Shown here one piece after another: positions 44,460 to 53,810 of a stretch of DNA of 64,000 bases. Numbering within the stretch: the first letter of the stretch is position 1; each line of letters begins with the position of its first letter. Under the pieces are notes generated by a model. That model was not told the DNA's origin. It saw only the letters and a program-made list of their open reading frames with translations, and did no database searches. Source of the stretch: Thermomicrobiales bacterium (GTDB taxonomy: Bacteria > Chloroflexota > Chloroflexia > Thermomicrobiales > UBA6265); assembly GCA_030447415.1 (NCBI GenBank), contig JAUJOZ010000021.1, positions 1-64,000 on the forward strand. Reading direction: 5' to 3'. The position numbers and the translations under genes were made by a program.

Positions 44460-45998
44460 ATGGAACACCCGCGCAACGGTCGGGCGGCCGGCGCCCCCGC
44501 ACCCGGCACCAATGGCTCTGGCCCGACCGTCGCCCCGGGCTCCCCACCCAACACGGTGGTGATGGGAGCTGGGCCGGGCGGGCTCTGCTCCGCCTACGTC
44601 CTGAGCAAGGCGGGCATCCCGACCGTGGTCCTGGAAAAGGCGCCTTTTGTCGGTGGCCTGGCGCGAACGATCAAGCGACAGACCGAGCACGGCGAGTTCA
44701 AGTTCGACATCGGCGGCCATCGGTGGTTCACCAAGAACGACGAGCTGAACGATCTGTTCCGCGAGGTCGTGGCCGATGAGCTGCTCTGGGTCAACCGGAT
44801 CAGCCGCATCTACTTCGATGGCCGCTACGTCGACTATCCCCTCAAGATCTCCAACGCCCTGAAAGCGATCGGTCCCTTCACTTCCGCCAGGGCGATGGCC
44901 GACTATGCGCGGACGCGGGTGGCACACCGCGTGAAGCCCGTCGAGATCGTGTCGATGGAGGACGCCTACATCGACCAGTTCGGTCCGACTCTCTACAAGC
45001 TCTTCTTCCAGCGCTACTCCGAGAAGGTGTGGGGCCTTCCTTGCGACCGGATGAGCGGCGACTGGGTGTCCCAGCGCTCCAAGGGGATGTCGCTGCTGAC
45101 AGCCGTCAAGGACGCCGTGATCCCCTCGAAGGGCAAGGTCGTTAGCCTCATCGACGAGTTCATGTACCCGAGAGACGGCTTCGGCCGCTTCTCGGAGCGG
45201 ATGGCCGACGGCGTCAACGCGATGGGCAATGATGTCCGACTCGGGGCCGGTGTCGATAAGGTCCATTGCGAGGGCAACCGCGTCACCGCCGTCACGGTCA
45301 GCACCGATCGTGGCACCGAGCGGATCGAGGCCGACAACTTCATTTCCTCGATCCCGCTGACGTTGCTGGCCCAGATCATCGAGCCGTCGGCTCCGGCCGA
45401 CGTGATCGAAGCCTCCAAGCAGTTGACCTTCCGGGACATCATCACCGTCAACCTGATGCTCAAGAAGCGTCAGGTGACGCCCGATACCTGGCTCTACGTC
45501 CACGACCGCAACATCCTGTTCGGCCGCTTCCACGAGCCGAAGAACTGGAGCGCGGCCATGGTCCCTGGAGACGAGAACACCTCCCTCGTCGTCGAGTACT
45601 TCTGTACCCGGGGCGACCACATTTGGACGATGACCGAAGAGCAACTCGTCGAGCAGACGGTCAAGCACCTGATCAACGACATGGGATTCATGACCCGTGA
45701 CGAGGTGATCGGCGGCTTTGCCGTTCGCGCCCCTCGTGCTTACCCGTCCTACGTGATCGGCTATGAGAAGCCACTCGGCAAGGTGAAGGACTTCGTCGGT
45801 CAGTTCGAGAACCTGCAGTACATCGGTCGCGGTGGATCGTTCCGCTACAACAACACCGACCACTCGATCGAAACCGGGCTCTTGGCGGCCAAGAACATCC
45901 TTGGCGAGCACCACGACCTCGACCAGGTCAACGCCGACAAGGAGTACCACGAGATCAAGCGGGTCGAGGAGCCGGTGGGAGCGGGCAGCCACGCCTAA
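44460..45998 (+). CDS. FAD/NAD(P)-dependent oxidoreductase, UDP-galactopyranose-mutase/protoporphyrinogen-oxidase-like
   Basis: 512-aa flavoprotein. VVMGAGPGGLCSAYVLSKAGIPTVVLEKAPFVGGLARTI is the dinucleotide-binding fold with FAD motif; FDIGGHRWFTKNDELNDLFREV is typical of the UGM-like group. The C-terminal YIGRGGSFRYNNTDHSIETGLLAAKNILG completes the FAD site. In glycan clusters such enzymes interconvert sugar ring forms or act on lipid-linked sugars. A ~30-residue Pro/Gly-rich head precedes the fold. GGGAGGGA stands before ATG 44460. Confidence 0.85.
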   Translation: MEHPRNGRAAGAPAPGTNGSGPTVAPGSPPNTVVMGAGPGGLCSAYVLSKAGIPTVVLEKAPFVGGLARTIKRQTEHGEFKFDIGGHRWFTKNDELNDLFREVVADELLWVNRISRIYFDGRYVDYPLKISNALKAIGPFTSARAMADYARTRVAHRVKPVEIVSMEDAYIDQFGPTLYKLFFQRYSEKVWGLPCDRMSGDWVSQRSKGMSLLTAVKDAVIPSKGKVVSLIDEFMYPRDGFGRFSERMADGVNAMGNDVRLGAGVDKVHCEGNRVTAVTVSTDRGTERIEADNFISSIPLTLLAQIIEPSAPADVIEASKQLTFRDIITVNLMLKKRQVTPDTWLYVHDRNILFGRFHEPKNWSAAMVPGDENTSLVVEYFCTRGDHIWTMTEEQLVEQTVKHLINDMGFMTRDEVIGGFAVRAPRAYPSYVIGYEKPLGKVKDFVGQFENLQYIGRGGSFRYNNTDHSIETGLLAAKNILGEHHDLDQVNADKEYHEIKRVEEPVGAGSHA

Positions 45999-46158
45999 CC
46001 GACCGCCGGCCGAGGGCGAGTAACCAAGAAGCCAGGTAGAGGAGCGACGCCCGCCTCGTCCCGCCTCCGATTGCGATGCGGCGGTCGGCAACCGGGCGAT
46101 GGTTGCGACGCCGCTACCGGAGACAGGCACCGCCGGCCACCGGCCCGGGGAGATCGCG

Positions 46159-47637
46159 ATGGCCGAGCTGGCCGAACCAATCGACGCCCGCGGCTCGTCC
46201 GTGCGCCTCGCGGGCGCCCGCGTTGGCCTAGGGCGTTGGACGACGGTGCGGGCCTGGCCGGCGGTGCGGCGCTTCGTCCTCGTCCTAACGGTGCTCTACC
46301 TTGCCAAGCAAGCGATCTACGTCGTCGCGTTCCGGCCGTTCAGCGGGCACGACGAGGTCGCCCACTACAGCTATCTGCGGACCGTCGCCACTGAGGGGCG
46401 CGTCCCGATCCTGGTCAAGGACCGCCTCCACGACGACCTCTATCCGTATTGCGACTTCATCCTCCACTGGGCACCGTGCGACCCGCGTTACATCGGCAAC
46501 CCCCCGGAGGTCGCGACCTACCCCGGGTTCGGCGCCCACCCGGTCGGTCTCCAGTACGCCGCCAACCACCCGCCCCTCTACTACATCTTGATGACGCCCC
46601 TCTACTGGATCAGCGATGGCGCCTCGCCGGAAACGCAGCAGTATCTGCTGCGCATCGCGGCGATCCCGTTCGGCTTGGCGACGGTCCTGCTCGCCTACCT
46701 CCTCGCCAGAACGCTTTTCCCCGGCGACGCCTTCCTGGCCGTCACCGTCCCGACGCTGGTCGCGTTTCAGCCCCAAATCTCCTATGAGGCGGCGATGGTC
46801 AACAACGACATCGTCTGCATCGCCCTGTACTCCTGGATCCTCTACCTACTCGTCGTCGGTATCCGCGACCGCTTCCCGACCCGTACCTGTGTCTTGATCG
46901 GGTTCGCACTGGGCCTGGCGCTGCTTGCCAAAGGGACCTCCCTCACCGCCGCCGGCATCATCGCTGTGGCCGTCATCGCTGGGACGGGCTGGCGTGACGT
47001 GCGAGGCTGGGTGACGCGAGGGGCGCTCGTCGCCGGCCTCGCCGCCGTTCTCGTCGCCCCTTGGTATGCCTTCCTCTACCGCACCTATGGCAACTTCAGC
47101 GGACTGGAGCAGGTCGAACAGATCCAGTGGTGGAATAATCCGGCGGGTTCCTTCTTCGGCCTCCTGTTCAATCGCCAGTTCGTCGTCGATCGCTTCCATG
47201 AGACGTGGGGCCAGTTTGGCTGGCGGCAAATCCCGCTCGATCCCGCCCTGCGGTGGGCCATCGCCGTACCCCTCATCCTCGCCTTCGGCGGCCTGGTCCA
47301 GTACGTCTTCACCGCCAACCACGTCGCCCCGGAGGTGGGTGACGACCCCGCGCTCCGCCCCGCCCCTTGGCAGGTCAAGGGACTGATGATGCTTGCGGTG
47401 ACCTGCATCGTCGCCTATCTGGCTGTCGTGCAGTTCGGCACTCGGTTCCAGCTCACCCAGGCCCGGTACTACTTTCCCGCTGTCAACGCGGTCGCCCTGC
47501 TCACGATGCTCGGCCTGCGGACGCTGATCCCGCGCCGACTCCACGCCTACGGGCAGGCGGCCGTCTTCGCCGCACTCGTCTTGCTGAACGTCCTGATCTT
47601 CACCCAGTACGTCATCCCCTACTACCTGACCGCCTAG
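46159..47637 (+). CDS. Multi-TM glycosyltransferase-like protein (GT-C fold, family 39 type)
   Basis: 492-aa protein homologous to the one at 42177: RPFSGHDEVAHYSYLRTVATEG, NHPPLYYILMTPLYWISDG and VAFQPQISYEAAMVNNDIVCIALYSWILYLL occur at equivalent places. About ten membrane helices are visible. The Cys pair region (YCDFILHWAPCDPRYIG) in the extracytoplasmic loop is absent from the paralogue. ATG 46159 has GGGGAGA upstream; ATG 46099 is an alternative. Confidence 0.8.
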   Translation: MAELAEPIDARGSSVRLAGARVGLGRWTTVRAWPAVRRFVLVLTVLYLAKQAIYVVAFRPFSGHDEVAHYSYLRTVATEGRVPILVKDRLHDDLYPYCDFILHWAPCDPRYIGNPPEVATYPGFGAHPVGLQYAANHPPLYYILMTPLYWISDGASPETQQYLLRIAAIPFGLATVLLAYLLARTLFPGDAFLAVTVPTLVAFQPQISYEAAMVNNDIVCIALYSWILYLLVVGIRDRFPTRTCVLIGFALGLALLAKGTSLTAAGIIAVAVIAGTGWRDVRGWVTRGALVAGLAAVLVAPWYAFLYRTYGNFSGLEQVEQIQWWNNPAGSFFGLLFNRQFVVDRFHETWGQFGWRQIPLDPALRWAIAVPLILAFGGLVQYVFTANHVAPEVGDDPALRPAPWQVKGLMMLAVTCIVAYLAVVQFGTRFQLTQARYYFPAVNAVALLTMLGLRTLIPRRLHAYGQAAVFAALVLLNVLIFTQYVIPYYLTA

Positions 47638-47680
47638 CGGCGCCCGCCAGCCCCGCATCCGAGAAGGTCGATCCCAAGCG

Positions 47681-48073
47681 ATGGTCATCGAGCCCCAGTC
47701 CGATCAAACACGGTCGTCCGACCAGCCCGCGTCGCCCGCCGCGGTGACAGCTTCGGCTGGGGGTGGTCCCGCATCGCGACGGACGGCTCTCGTGGTCTGG
47801 CTGGCGTTGACTGCCGGCTTCACCCTCTTTCTGGGCCTGGCCAGCGTCAGGGTCGAGGCCGGGCAGGCGCCGGGACGGACATCGCGAGTGACCCGCCTCT
47901 GGTCGCGATTGGCCGACGAATTGCCGGAGATTGGAAGCGTTGCGGCTGTTCAAGCCGTCGTCTTCGGCGCCCTCGTGCTGTTCGTTGCGGGCGCCATCTT
48001 GGGCCTCTGGCTCGCGCTAACGGCCGAGTCCGTGACAGGCGGTGCTCCGTCGCCACCTTCCGACCGCGGGTGA
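47681..48073 (+). CDS. Small two-helix membrane protein
   Basis: 130 aa, with helices TALVVWLALTAGFTLFLGLASVRV and AVQAVVFGALVLFVAGAILGLWLALTA flanking a basic loop. Its stop overlaps the next start (GTGA), so it is translated together with the large membrane protein. No family was recognised. Confidence 0.7.
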   Translation: MVIEPQSDQTRSSDQPASPAAVTASAGGGPASRRTALVVWLALTAGFTLFLGLASVRVEAGQAPGRTSRVTRLWSRLADELPEIGSVAAVQAVVFGALVLFVAGAILGLWLALTAESVTGGAPSPPSDRG

Positions 48074-50265
48074 CATCCTCGCCCCGCCCGGTCTCCAGCC
48101 GTTCCCCCGCCGCGAGCGTCGACCGAACGGGCTCAGAGCAGCGTCACCCCGCCCTCCCCCTGATCTCGGAGCGCATCTGGTGGGCCCTGATCTGCTTGCT
48201 CGCGCTCGGGGTCGCGTACCGGGTTGGCGCTTTTCATCTTTGGGACACCGTCGCCGGCCCGGATGGCCGCCGCGTGCGGCTGCCAGACACTTTCGCCGCC
48301 GTCGACCACCCATTCCACGTCGCGCGGGCGGAAGCCCTGCGCCGGGCGCTCGCTGACGGCCACCCGCTGCGCTGGATCGGCCACCACCAGGGCGGGTATC
48401 CGGCGGAGTTCTATCCACTCGGGGTCGCCTGGGTGGAGGTCGGCGTGTGGGCGTTGCTCCTCGGCACGCTGCCGATCGCGGCGGTCCACAAGCTGGTCGT
48501 CGTTCTCCTCTTCCTCCTGCCTGGGCTCGGATACACCCTGATGGCGCGACGCGACCGACGCCCGGTCGGAGTCGGCCTCGCGGCGCTCGCGGCCCACGTC
48601 GCCGTACCCGGGGCTTGGTGGCAGGGCGGCTACATGGAGTTGATTGATTGGGGGCTGGTGACGAACGTGGCCGCCGCCATCGCGCTCCTGTTCGTGCTCT
48701 TCTGGCTGACGATGTACCTGGAAGAGGGGCAGCCCGTCGCGGCAGTCGGCGCGGCCCTCACCGCCGCGTTCGCCGTTTCGACCAATCCCCGATCGCTCAT
48801 CGCCCTTGCCGTCATCGGCGCTGGGGCGTGGCTCGCGCTCGCGTTCCGCCCGCGGGATGACGGACCAAGCCCGGCGGCGCTGACGCGTCGCCTCGCCCTC
48901 GTCGTCGGCGTGACGACTGCCCTCGCGGCGCCACAGTTGGTCGCGCTGCTGCGCTTCGAGGAGCTGTACTACTTCGTGCGGTACCAACGGTACGACGCGC
49001 CGGCCGACTACCTGCGTGCGTCGCTGCAGGCGGTATCAAGCCCGGTCTTGCCCTTCGCCGTTGTCGGGCTGGCAGTCGGGCTGGTGTGCCCGGGGCGGAC
49101 GATTAGCCGCGCGGCCGCAGTCACGCTCGCACTCTACACCGCGGCCACGGCCGTCCTCAGCTTCGGGACGCAAGGAGCGGCGCTCCTTCAGCAACTGGAA
49201 ACGCCGCGGTTGATGCCGTTCCAGCGGCTCCTTACCGTCTACCTGGCCGCGGTGGCGGTCCATCACGTCGCCGACTGGCTCACCACCACCGCCGGCCGGC
49301 GAGGTGCGACCGTCGCCGATCTCGCCTTGCTCGGTGTGGCGGCCATCATGATGGTGGCGCCGCCGGTCGCTCCCGCCATGCCGGCCGGTGAGGTGCCGCT
49401 GCCGGATCGAAGCCTGTACCCGGTCCTCACGGCGGCATTGCCTGCCCAGGCTGACTTCGGATTGGCCGTCCGCGCCGCGGACGAGGCGGCTTCGCCGGGC
49501 ACAGCGGTGTTGGTCCTCGGATCGCAGATATCCTGGCATCAGGCATTGTCGGCGCCGCTCCACGCGGAGCGTCCGTTCTTCTACGACGACTGGCTGTGGT
49601 ACTGGCAGACGCGCCACTACGGTGACTACGACCCTCGGGCCGCACACGCCTACCGTGACGACGCTTCCACGCTAAGGCCGGATTACCTGGCGCGCCATGC
49701 CATCGGCGCCGTTGTGGTGACCAAGGAGGCGAAGCGTGACGCCGCGGCGTCCTCGGCGTTGACGCCGGTCCGCACCGGTGTCTACGACGTGTATGCGGTT
49801 CGAGCACCGACCACGATCGTCACCCTCGCGGGGGCAAACGCCGGCTCGAGCGATGTCGCGAGTCAGCGACTTGCGGCGAGCGGAACGAGCGCAGGCGGCG
49901 AGGCCCTCATCCGCCGCAACTGGTATCCGCGCTGGCGCGCGACGGTGAACGGCGATCGCGCGGCGATCACGCAGACCGCCGACGGCTACATGTCGGTGCC
50001 GGTCCCGGCCGGCGAAGCGCGGATCGAGCTTCGCTACGCGGTCGACACGATCGACTGGCTTGCCCGCGTCGCGAGCGGGATCGGATTCGCCGCCGCCATC
50101 TGGCTGGCCAGCGGACGGGTGTGGCGGCGAACCCGTGAGGTAGCGGGTAGTCGACGGCGGCGAGGAACTCCGCGCGGTGTCGCCGCGACCATCCGCGCTT
50201 CGGGCACCGGTCCGGCTGAACATGGCCGTTCGCCAGGCGAAGCGGAAGACCGTCCGGTGCAATGA
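48070..50265 (+). CDS. Large multi-TM membrane protein, probable glycan or polysaccharide-related (YfhO/6-TM PPS type)
   Basis: 731 aa, about 11 helices in the first 430 residues, with an extracytoplasmic acidic/His loop after helix 1 (DTFAAVDHPFHVARAEALRRAL...WIGHHQGGYPAEFYPLG) as in lipid-sugar-dependent enzymes. A soluble C-terminal domain follows with RRNWYPRWRATVNGDRAAITQTADGYMSVPVPAGEARIELRYA, a YfhO-like beta module, and a last helix near 685. GTG start overlapping the preceding gene. Confidence 0.72.
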   Translation: MTSSPRPVSSRSPAASVDRTGSEQRHPALPLISERIWWALICLLALGVAYRVGAFHLWDTVAGPDGRRVRLPDTFAAVDHPFHVARAEALRRALADGHPLRWIGHHQGGYPAEFYPLGVAWVEVGVWALLLGTLPIAAVHKLVVVLLFLLPGLGYTLMARRDRRPVGVGLAALAAHVAVPGAWWQGGYMELIDWGLVTNVAAAIALLFVLFWLTMYLEEGQPVAAVGAALTAAFAVSTNPRSLIALAVIGAGAWLALAFRPRDDGPSPAALTRRLALVVGVTTALAAPQLVALLRFEELYYFVRYQRYDAPADYLRASLQAVSSPVLPFAVVGLAVGLVCPGRTISRAAAVTLALYTAATAVLSFGTQGAALLQQLETPRLMPFQRLLTVYLAAVAVHHVADWLTTTAGRRGATVADLALLGVAAIMMVAPPVAPAMPAGEVPLPDRSLYPVLTAALPAQADFGLAVRAADEAASPGTAVLVLGSQISWHQALSAPLHAERPFFYDDWLWYWQTRHYGDYDPRAAHAYRDDASTLRPDYLARHAIGAVVVTKEAKRDAAASSALTPVRTGVYDVYAVRAPTTIVTLAGANAGSSDVASQRLAASGTSAGGEALIRRNWYPRWRATVNGDRAAITQTADGYMSVPVPAGEARIELRYAVDTIDWLARVASGIGFAAAIWLASGRVWRRTREVAGSRRRRGTPRGVAATIRASGTGPAEHGRSPGEAEDRPVQ

Positions 50266-50581
50266 GCGCAGCCGCCATCCCACCGGAGTTAGGTGGGTCC
50301 TGCCTCGTCAGCCGATGTGCCGTCCAGCGGCGACGTAACCGGTCGGCGCCGGGCTCACCTCCGGACGCATTAGCTGACCAGACCGGAAGCAGCGATCACA
50401 CTGCCGCGACCCGGTTGTGGGGGGCGTGCTCGCAATTCGGTCTACGCCCGCCCTAGGAGCCCATCCCGTGGCCGGGGTCCTCCGACCATGGCGAGCTGTC
50501 GCACGGTCGAATGGACCGGCTCGTCGTGGCGGTCGGTGTGCCCAAGCGAGAACCGGGTTTGTTCCTTGGTTGGGAGCGGCG
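50266..50581. other. Intergenic interval without recognisable features
   Basis: Short, overlapping open frames only; no clear promoter, repeat or hairpin was noticed. Confidence 0.4.
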
Positions 50582-50899
50582 TCAGGCGGTCCTATCGCGT
50601 GCCGATGGGGGGTCGCCGGGCGCGGCCAGCCAGGCGGCGCCGTGGCCCGACACGCGCCAGCGGTTTCGGCCCCGGGCACTCCGAGCGCGAAACGGCTCCA
50701 GCAGTCCCTGCGCCCGGGCGCTGGTAAAGACGGCGTCGACGAACGCCGGCGGCCAACCAAGAGCGGCGGCGATTGCGGGCGCGTGGGACACCGGAGAGTA
50801 ACCGTCACCAAGCGCGGCGACCCGCTCGAGGAACGGACGGAGGAACGGGTCGAGCGGCGAAGGCATCCTAGCGACGGGGGGCCGTTCGGTCGAGCTCAT
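50582..50899 (-). CDS. Small protein of unknown function, helical
   Basis: 105 aa: PLDPFLRPFLERVAALGDGYSPVSHAPAIAAALGWPPAFVDAVFTSARAQGLLEPFRARSARGRNRWRVSGHGAAWL. The helix-turn-helix-like spacing and a basic, Trp-containing wing (RGRNRWRVS) suggest a winged-helix DNA-binding fold, but no family was recognised. ATG 50899 is used; a TTG four codons upstream is less likely. Confidence 0.5.
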   Translation of the reverse strand: MSSTERPPVARMPSPLDPFLRPFLERVAALGDGYSPVSHAPAIAAALGWPPAFVDAVFTSARAQGLLEPFRARSARGRNRWRVSGHGAAWLAAPGDPPSARDRTA

Positions 50900-51112
50900 G
50901 GCGCCAGCCAAACCTCGCTTGTCGAGTCGAACGCCGCCGATTCTAGCACCCTCCCGCCGTTAGCCTGGGGCGGGCGTCGGCACCGGAGGAGGCTGGTATG
51001 CTAGCGGGGCGCGGCGGCCGCCGGCGATGACGCTCGGCACGCGGTGGGCGGCAGTGGTTGAAGTGAGGGAGGGTGGATGGCACGTGGCTGAGGCGACGGA
51101 CCAGGGAACGGC

Positions 51113-52351
51113 ATGGACGATCGGATAATCCGCTCACCCTTGTTGCCGGGCGGCGACCTGATCGCGGCGGTACTCGACCGCGAGGTGATGGGTCTCGCCG
51201 ACCGCGGGGGCGCCAGCAACCTGATCGGGTCCTGCTGGGCCGACCTCTGCGCCGAGCACGCCGCCCGTTGGCCCGGTCAGGATCGCCCTGTCCCCGACGG
51301 TGATCCCACCCCGCTCCAGGTCCGACGGGTAGCGCGCCTTGACGCGACGCCGGCGATCGCGGCCGCCGCCTCCCGACGGGGCCTACAGAACCCGGATCTC
51401 CTCCTGGTCGGCACCCGTCACGGTCGCCCTGCTATCCAGGCCGCCGATGCGAAGTTCTCGGTCGAGGCGGCGCGCTCCAAGCAGGTCAGCCCCGCGGTCG
51501 TCGAGGGTTTGCTGGGACTCGGACCGCTGCTCGTGGAAGCGCTCGGTGACGGGGGGGCGACCGTGGACGGAGAGGCCACGCTGGTCCCTGGGGTCTTCCT
51601 GTGTCCGGACTTCCCGCTCACTCACCTGATGCTTCGCCGCCGCCAAGGCATCGTGCGGACGACCGTCCGGCCGGAGGAGGTCGTCCTGCTGGCTGCCCCC
51701 GCCCGCGCCTTCTTCGCGCCGCTGGAAGGTGCGAGCGTGATGCCCCCCCTCGCCACGGTGGACGACCTGCCGGCGCGGATCGATGAAAATCTCCTGGCCG
51801 CGCTCTACTACTTCCGGCTCGCGCGGGCGGCGGTCGGCTGCTGGCTCGACGCCACCAAGCCGCTGCTCCTATTTGACGATCAGTTGATCGTGGATGAAGC
51901 GACGGTCCGGACGGAGGCGGAGGCGCGCGCCCCGGCGGCGCGAACGGCCTATGAACTTATCGTGGCCTGGAACGCCGACGTGCAGACTGTTCGCTCCCAG
52001 CGCGCCGCGGTTGACCAGGTGGCGGCCCTACCGGTCATGAGCCGGGACCTGCGGGACCTCGTGAACCGGATCGCGGCGCGGCTCGGTGCCGAGCCCCCAT
52101 CCCTCAATCAGGTCCGGCGGCGTCTCGGTGCGTGGTATCGCGGCCGGCTACGTGAGCATGTCGGCCCGCTCGCACCGCCGGTCCCCGACCTACCGCGCGT
52201 CCTCGCGGAGTTGGCGCGGGTCAGCGCCACCCTGCAACCCCTGCTCGAGTCCCAAACGACCCAGGTCGTGAACGAGTTGATCGATGCCCGTCAAGCGGCG
52301 GATGCGGCAACCGAGCCGGTCGGGCTCGTCGCGGCGGGAGACGCCAACTAG
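51113..52351 (+). CDS. Hypothetical protein with PD-(D/E)XK-nuclease-like motif
   Basis: 412 aa, soluble. The segment QNPDLLLVG...AIQAADAKFSVE (PD at 94-95, D112-A-K114) matches the order and spacing of a PD-(D/E)XK catalytic site and is followed by an alpha helix (KQVSPAVVEGLLGLGPLLVEALG). The middle has Leu/Ala-rich helices and LVPGVFLCPDFPLTHLMLRRRQG. The C-terminal half is helical with many Arg (LNQVRRRLGAWYRGRLREHVG). ATG 51113 was chosen as the first Met of a long frame. It stands alone, convergent with the MFS gene 16 bases away. Confidence 0.6.
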   Translation: MDDRIIRSPLLPGGDLIAAVLDREVMGLADRGGASNLIGSCWADLCAEHAARWPGQDRPVPDGDPTPLQVRRVARLDATPAIAAAASRRGLQNPDLLLVGTRHGRPAIQAADAKFSVEAARSKQVSPAVVEGLLGLGPLLVEALGDGGATVDGEATLVPGVFLCPDFPLTHLMLRRRQGIVRTTVRPEEVVLLAAPARAFFAPLEGASVMPPLATVDDLPARIDENLLAALYYFRLARAAVGCWLDATKPLLLFDDQLIVDEATVRTEAEARAPAARTAYELIVAWNADVQTVRSQRAAVDQVAALPVMSRDLRDLVNRIAARLGAEPPSLNQVRRRLGAWYRGRLREHVGPLAPPVPDLPRVLAELARVSATLQPLLESQTTQVVNELIDARQAADAATEPVGLVAAGDAN

Positions 52352-52367
52352 GCGCCAGCGCGGTGTT

Positions 52368-53735
52368 CTACAGTGCCCGCATGGCTCGCGACCTGACGGC
52401 GAGCATCGCTGCGAGGCCGGATGAGATCACCGCGCCGCCGGCAACTGCGACCGGGGCGCCGAAGCGGTCCGCAACCAGTCCCATCGGCGCTGCGCCGAGC
52501 GGCATGAGCCCCCAGGTCAGCATGTAGGCGCCCATCACCCGACCGCGCACGTCGTCGGTGATGCGGTGCTGCAGCAGCACGTTGTTCATACCCATGAATG
52601 ACGCGCCGCTGATGCCGGCGCAGACCAGCAGCGGTAGCGAGAGGTAAACGGAGCGTGAGAAGGCGACGGCGACGATGAGGCCGCCGTAGCCGACCGTCAT
52701 CCCCAGGACGAACCGACCCGCTCCGCGGATCTGCCGCCGGGCCGCGACGAGGAGCGAGCCGACCACCGCGCCGGAGCCGGAAGCCGCCATCATGAGACCC
52801 AAGCCACCGGCGCCGATATGGAGGATGTCACGGGCAAAGACCGGGAGGAACTGGAGATATGGGAAGACGAAGAGGGTTGGGATGCACGCGAGCAGGAAGA
52901 GCTCACGTAGATCCGGCCGGTCAGCGATGAGGCGGATCCCGTCGAAGACGGCACGGGTGCCCGAGGTCGACGGCGTGTCCGCGCGCGAGGGGATAGCGAC
53001 TCGGGAGACAAGGGCGAACGCGACGGCCAGCGCCGCCGCCTGAAGCAGAAATGCGGCGCTGGTGTCGGCGAAGGCGATCACCAGACCGGCGATCGACGGT
53101 CCGACAACGCGGGTCATGTTCTGCCCGGCGCCCATGAGACCGAGGGCGTTGGTGAGGTCGGTGCGGGCGACCAGGTTAGGGACCAACGCCTGCTGCGTCG
53201 GGTTGAGCAGCGCCTGCAGCGAGCCGTTGCCAAAGGCCGCCACCAGGAGGTGCCAGGGCTGAACCGAGCCGCTCAGGACATCGATCGCCACCACGACGGC
53301 AAGGAGCGCTGCGAGGCCCTGGCACGACAGCATCAATCGCCGTCGGTCGACTCGATCAATCAGTACGCCGCCGGGCAGGGCGACGACCAGAAACGGGAGG
53401 CCGGCCGTGAAGCCGACAAGGCCAACGAACGATTCGGAGTCCGTGAGCGTCAACGCCAGCCACCCCAGCGCGACCTGCTGCATCCACTGGCCGAGGGAGG
53501 CGGCCATCGCCCCGAGCCATAGCCGGCGGAAGGTGGGGTATCGTATGAGCGCGCCGAAGACGCGATTGCGGCGGGATTCGGTGTCCTCTGCCGCGGGAGC
53601 GACGGCGTCGACGTGGGGCGCCGGTCGCGGAGCGCTCGGACCGGGTTCGAGTGGACTCGCCCGGTCTCGCGCGGATGCCCCGTCCGACGGCTCCGTTGGT
53701 GCGGTCGCGGCTGGCACGGACGCCGGAGGGGGCAC
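52368..53735 (-). CDS. Major facilitator superfamily transporter (EntS-like exporter group)
   Basis: 455 aa with 12 membrane helices and the group-typical start FRRLWLGAMAASLGQWMQQVALGWLALTLTDS, then LPFLVVALPGGVLIDRVDRRRLML (motif A variant). The long Pro/Ala-rich cytoplasmic head of ~55 residues is not conserved. It is the distal gene behind an aldolase and a 2-hydroxyacid dehydrogenase, so it may export or import a sugar-acid-like compound. Direction and substrate are unknown. Confidence 0.85.
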   Translation of the reverse strand: MPPPASVPAATAPTEPSDGASARDRASPLEPGPSAPRPAPHVDAVAPAAEDTESRRNRVFGALIRYPTFRRLWLGAMAASLGQWMQQVALGWLALTLTDSESFVGLVGFTAGLPFLVVALPGGVLIDRVDRRRLMLSCQGLAALLAVVVAIDVLSGSVQPWHLLVAAFGNGSLQALLNPTQQALVPNLVARTDLTNALGLMGAGQNMTRVVGPSIAGLVIAFADTSAAFLLQAAALAVAFALVSRVAIPSRADTPSTSGTRAVFDGIRLIADRPDLRELFLLACIPTLFVFPYLQFLPVFARDILHIGAGGLGLMMAASGSGAVVGSLLVAARRQIRGAGRFVLGMTVGYGGLIVAVAFSRSVYLSLPLLVCAGISGASFMGMNNVLLQHRITDDVRGRVMGAYMLTWGLMPLGAAPMGLVADRFGAPVAVAGGAVISSGLAAMLAVRSRAMRAL

Positions 53736-53810
53736 GACGGTTCTCCTCTGGGGAAGGGCTTACTCCGGGCAGACTGTAGCACGCCGGCGAGCGACTGGTG
53801 CCCTCGGCGG

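Noticed and set aside
41721-46025. The 14-mer GAGGGCGAGTAACC shared by 41722-41735 and 46012-46025 as a regulatory repeat of the glycan cluster.
   Set aside because: Only two copies, at different distances from start codons (one overlaps a ribosome site). It is too weak to call.
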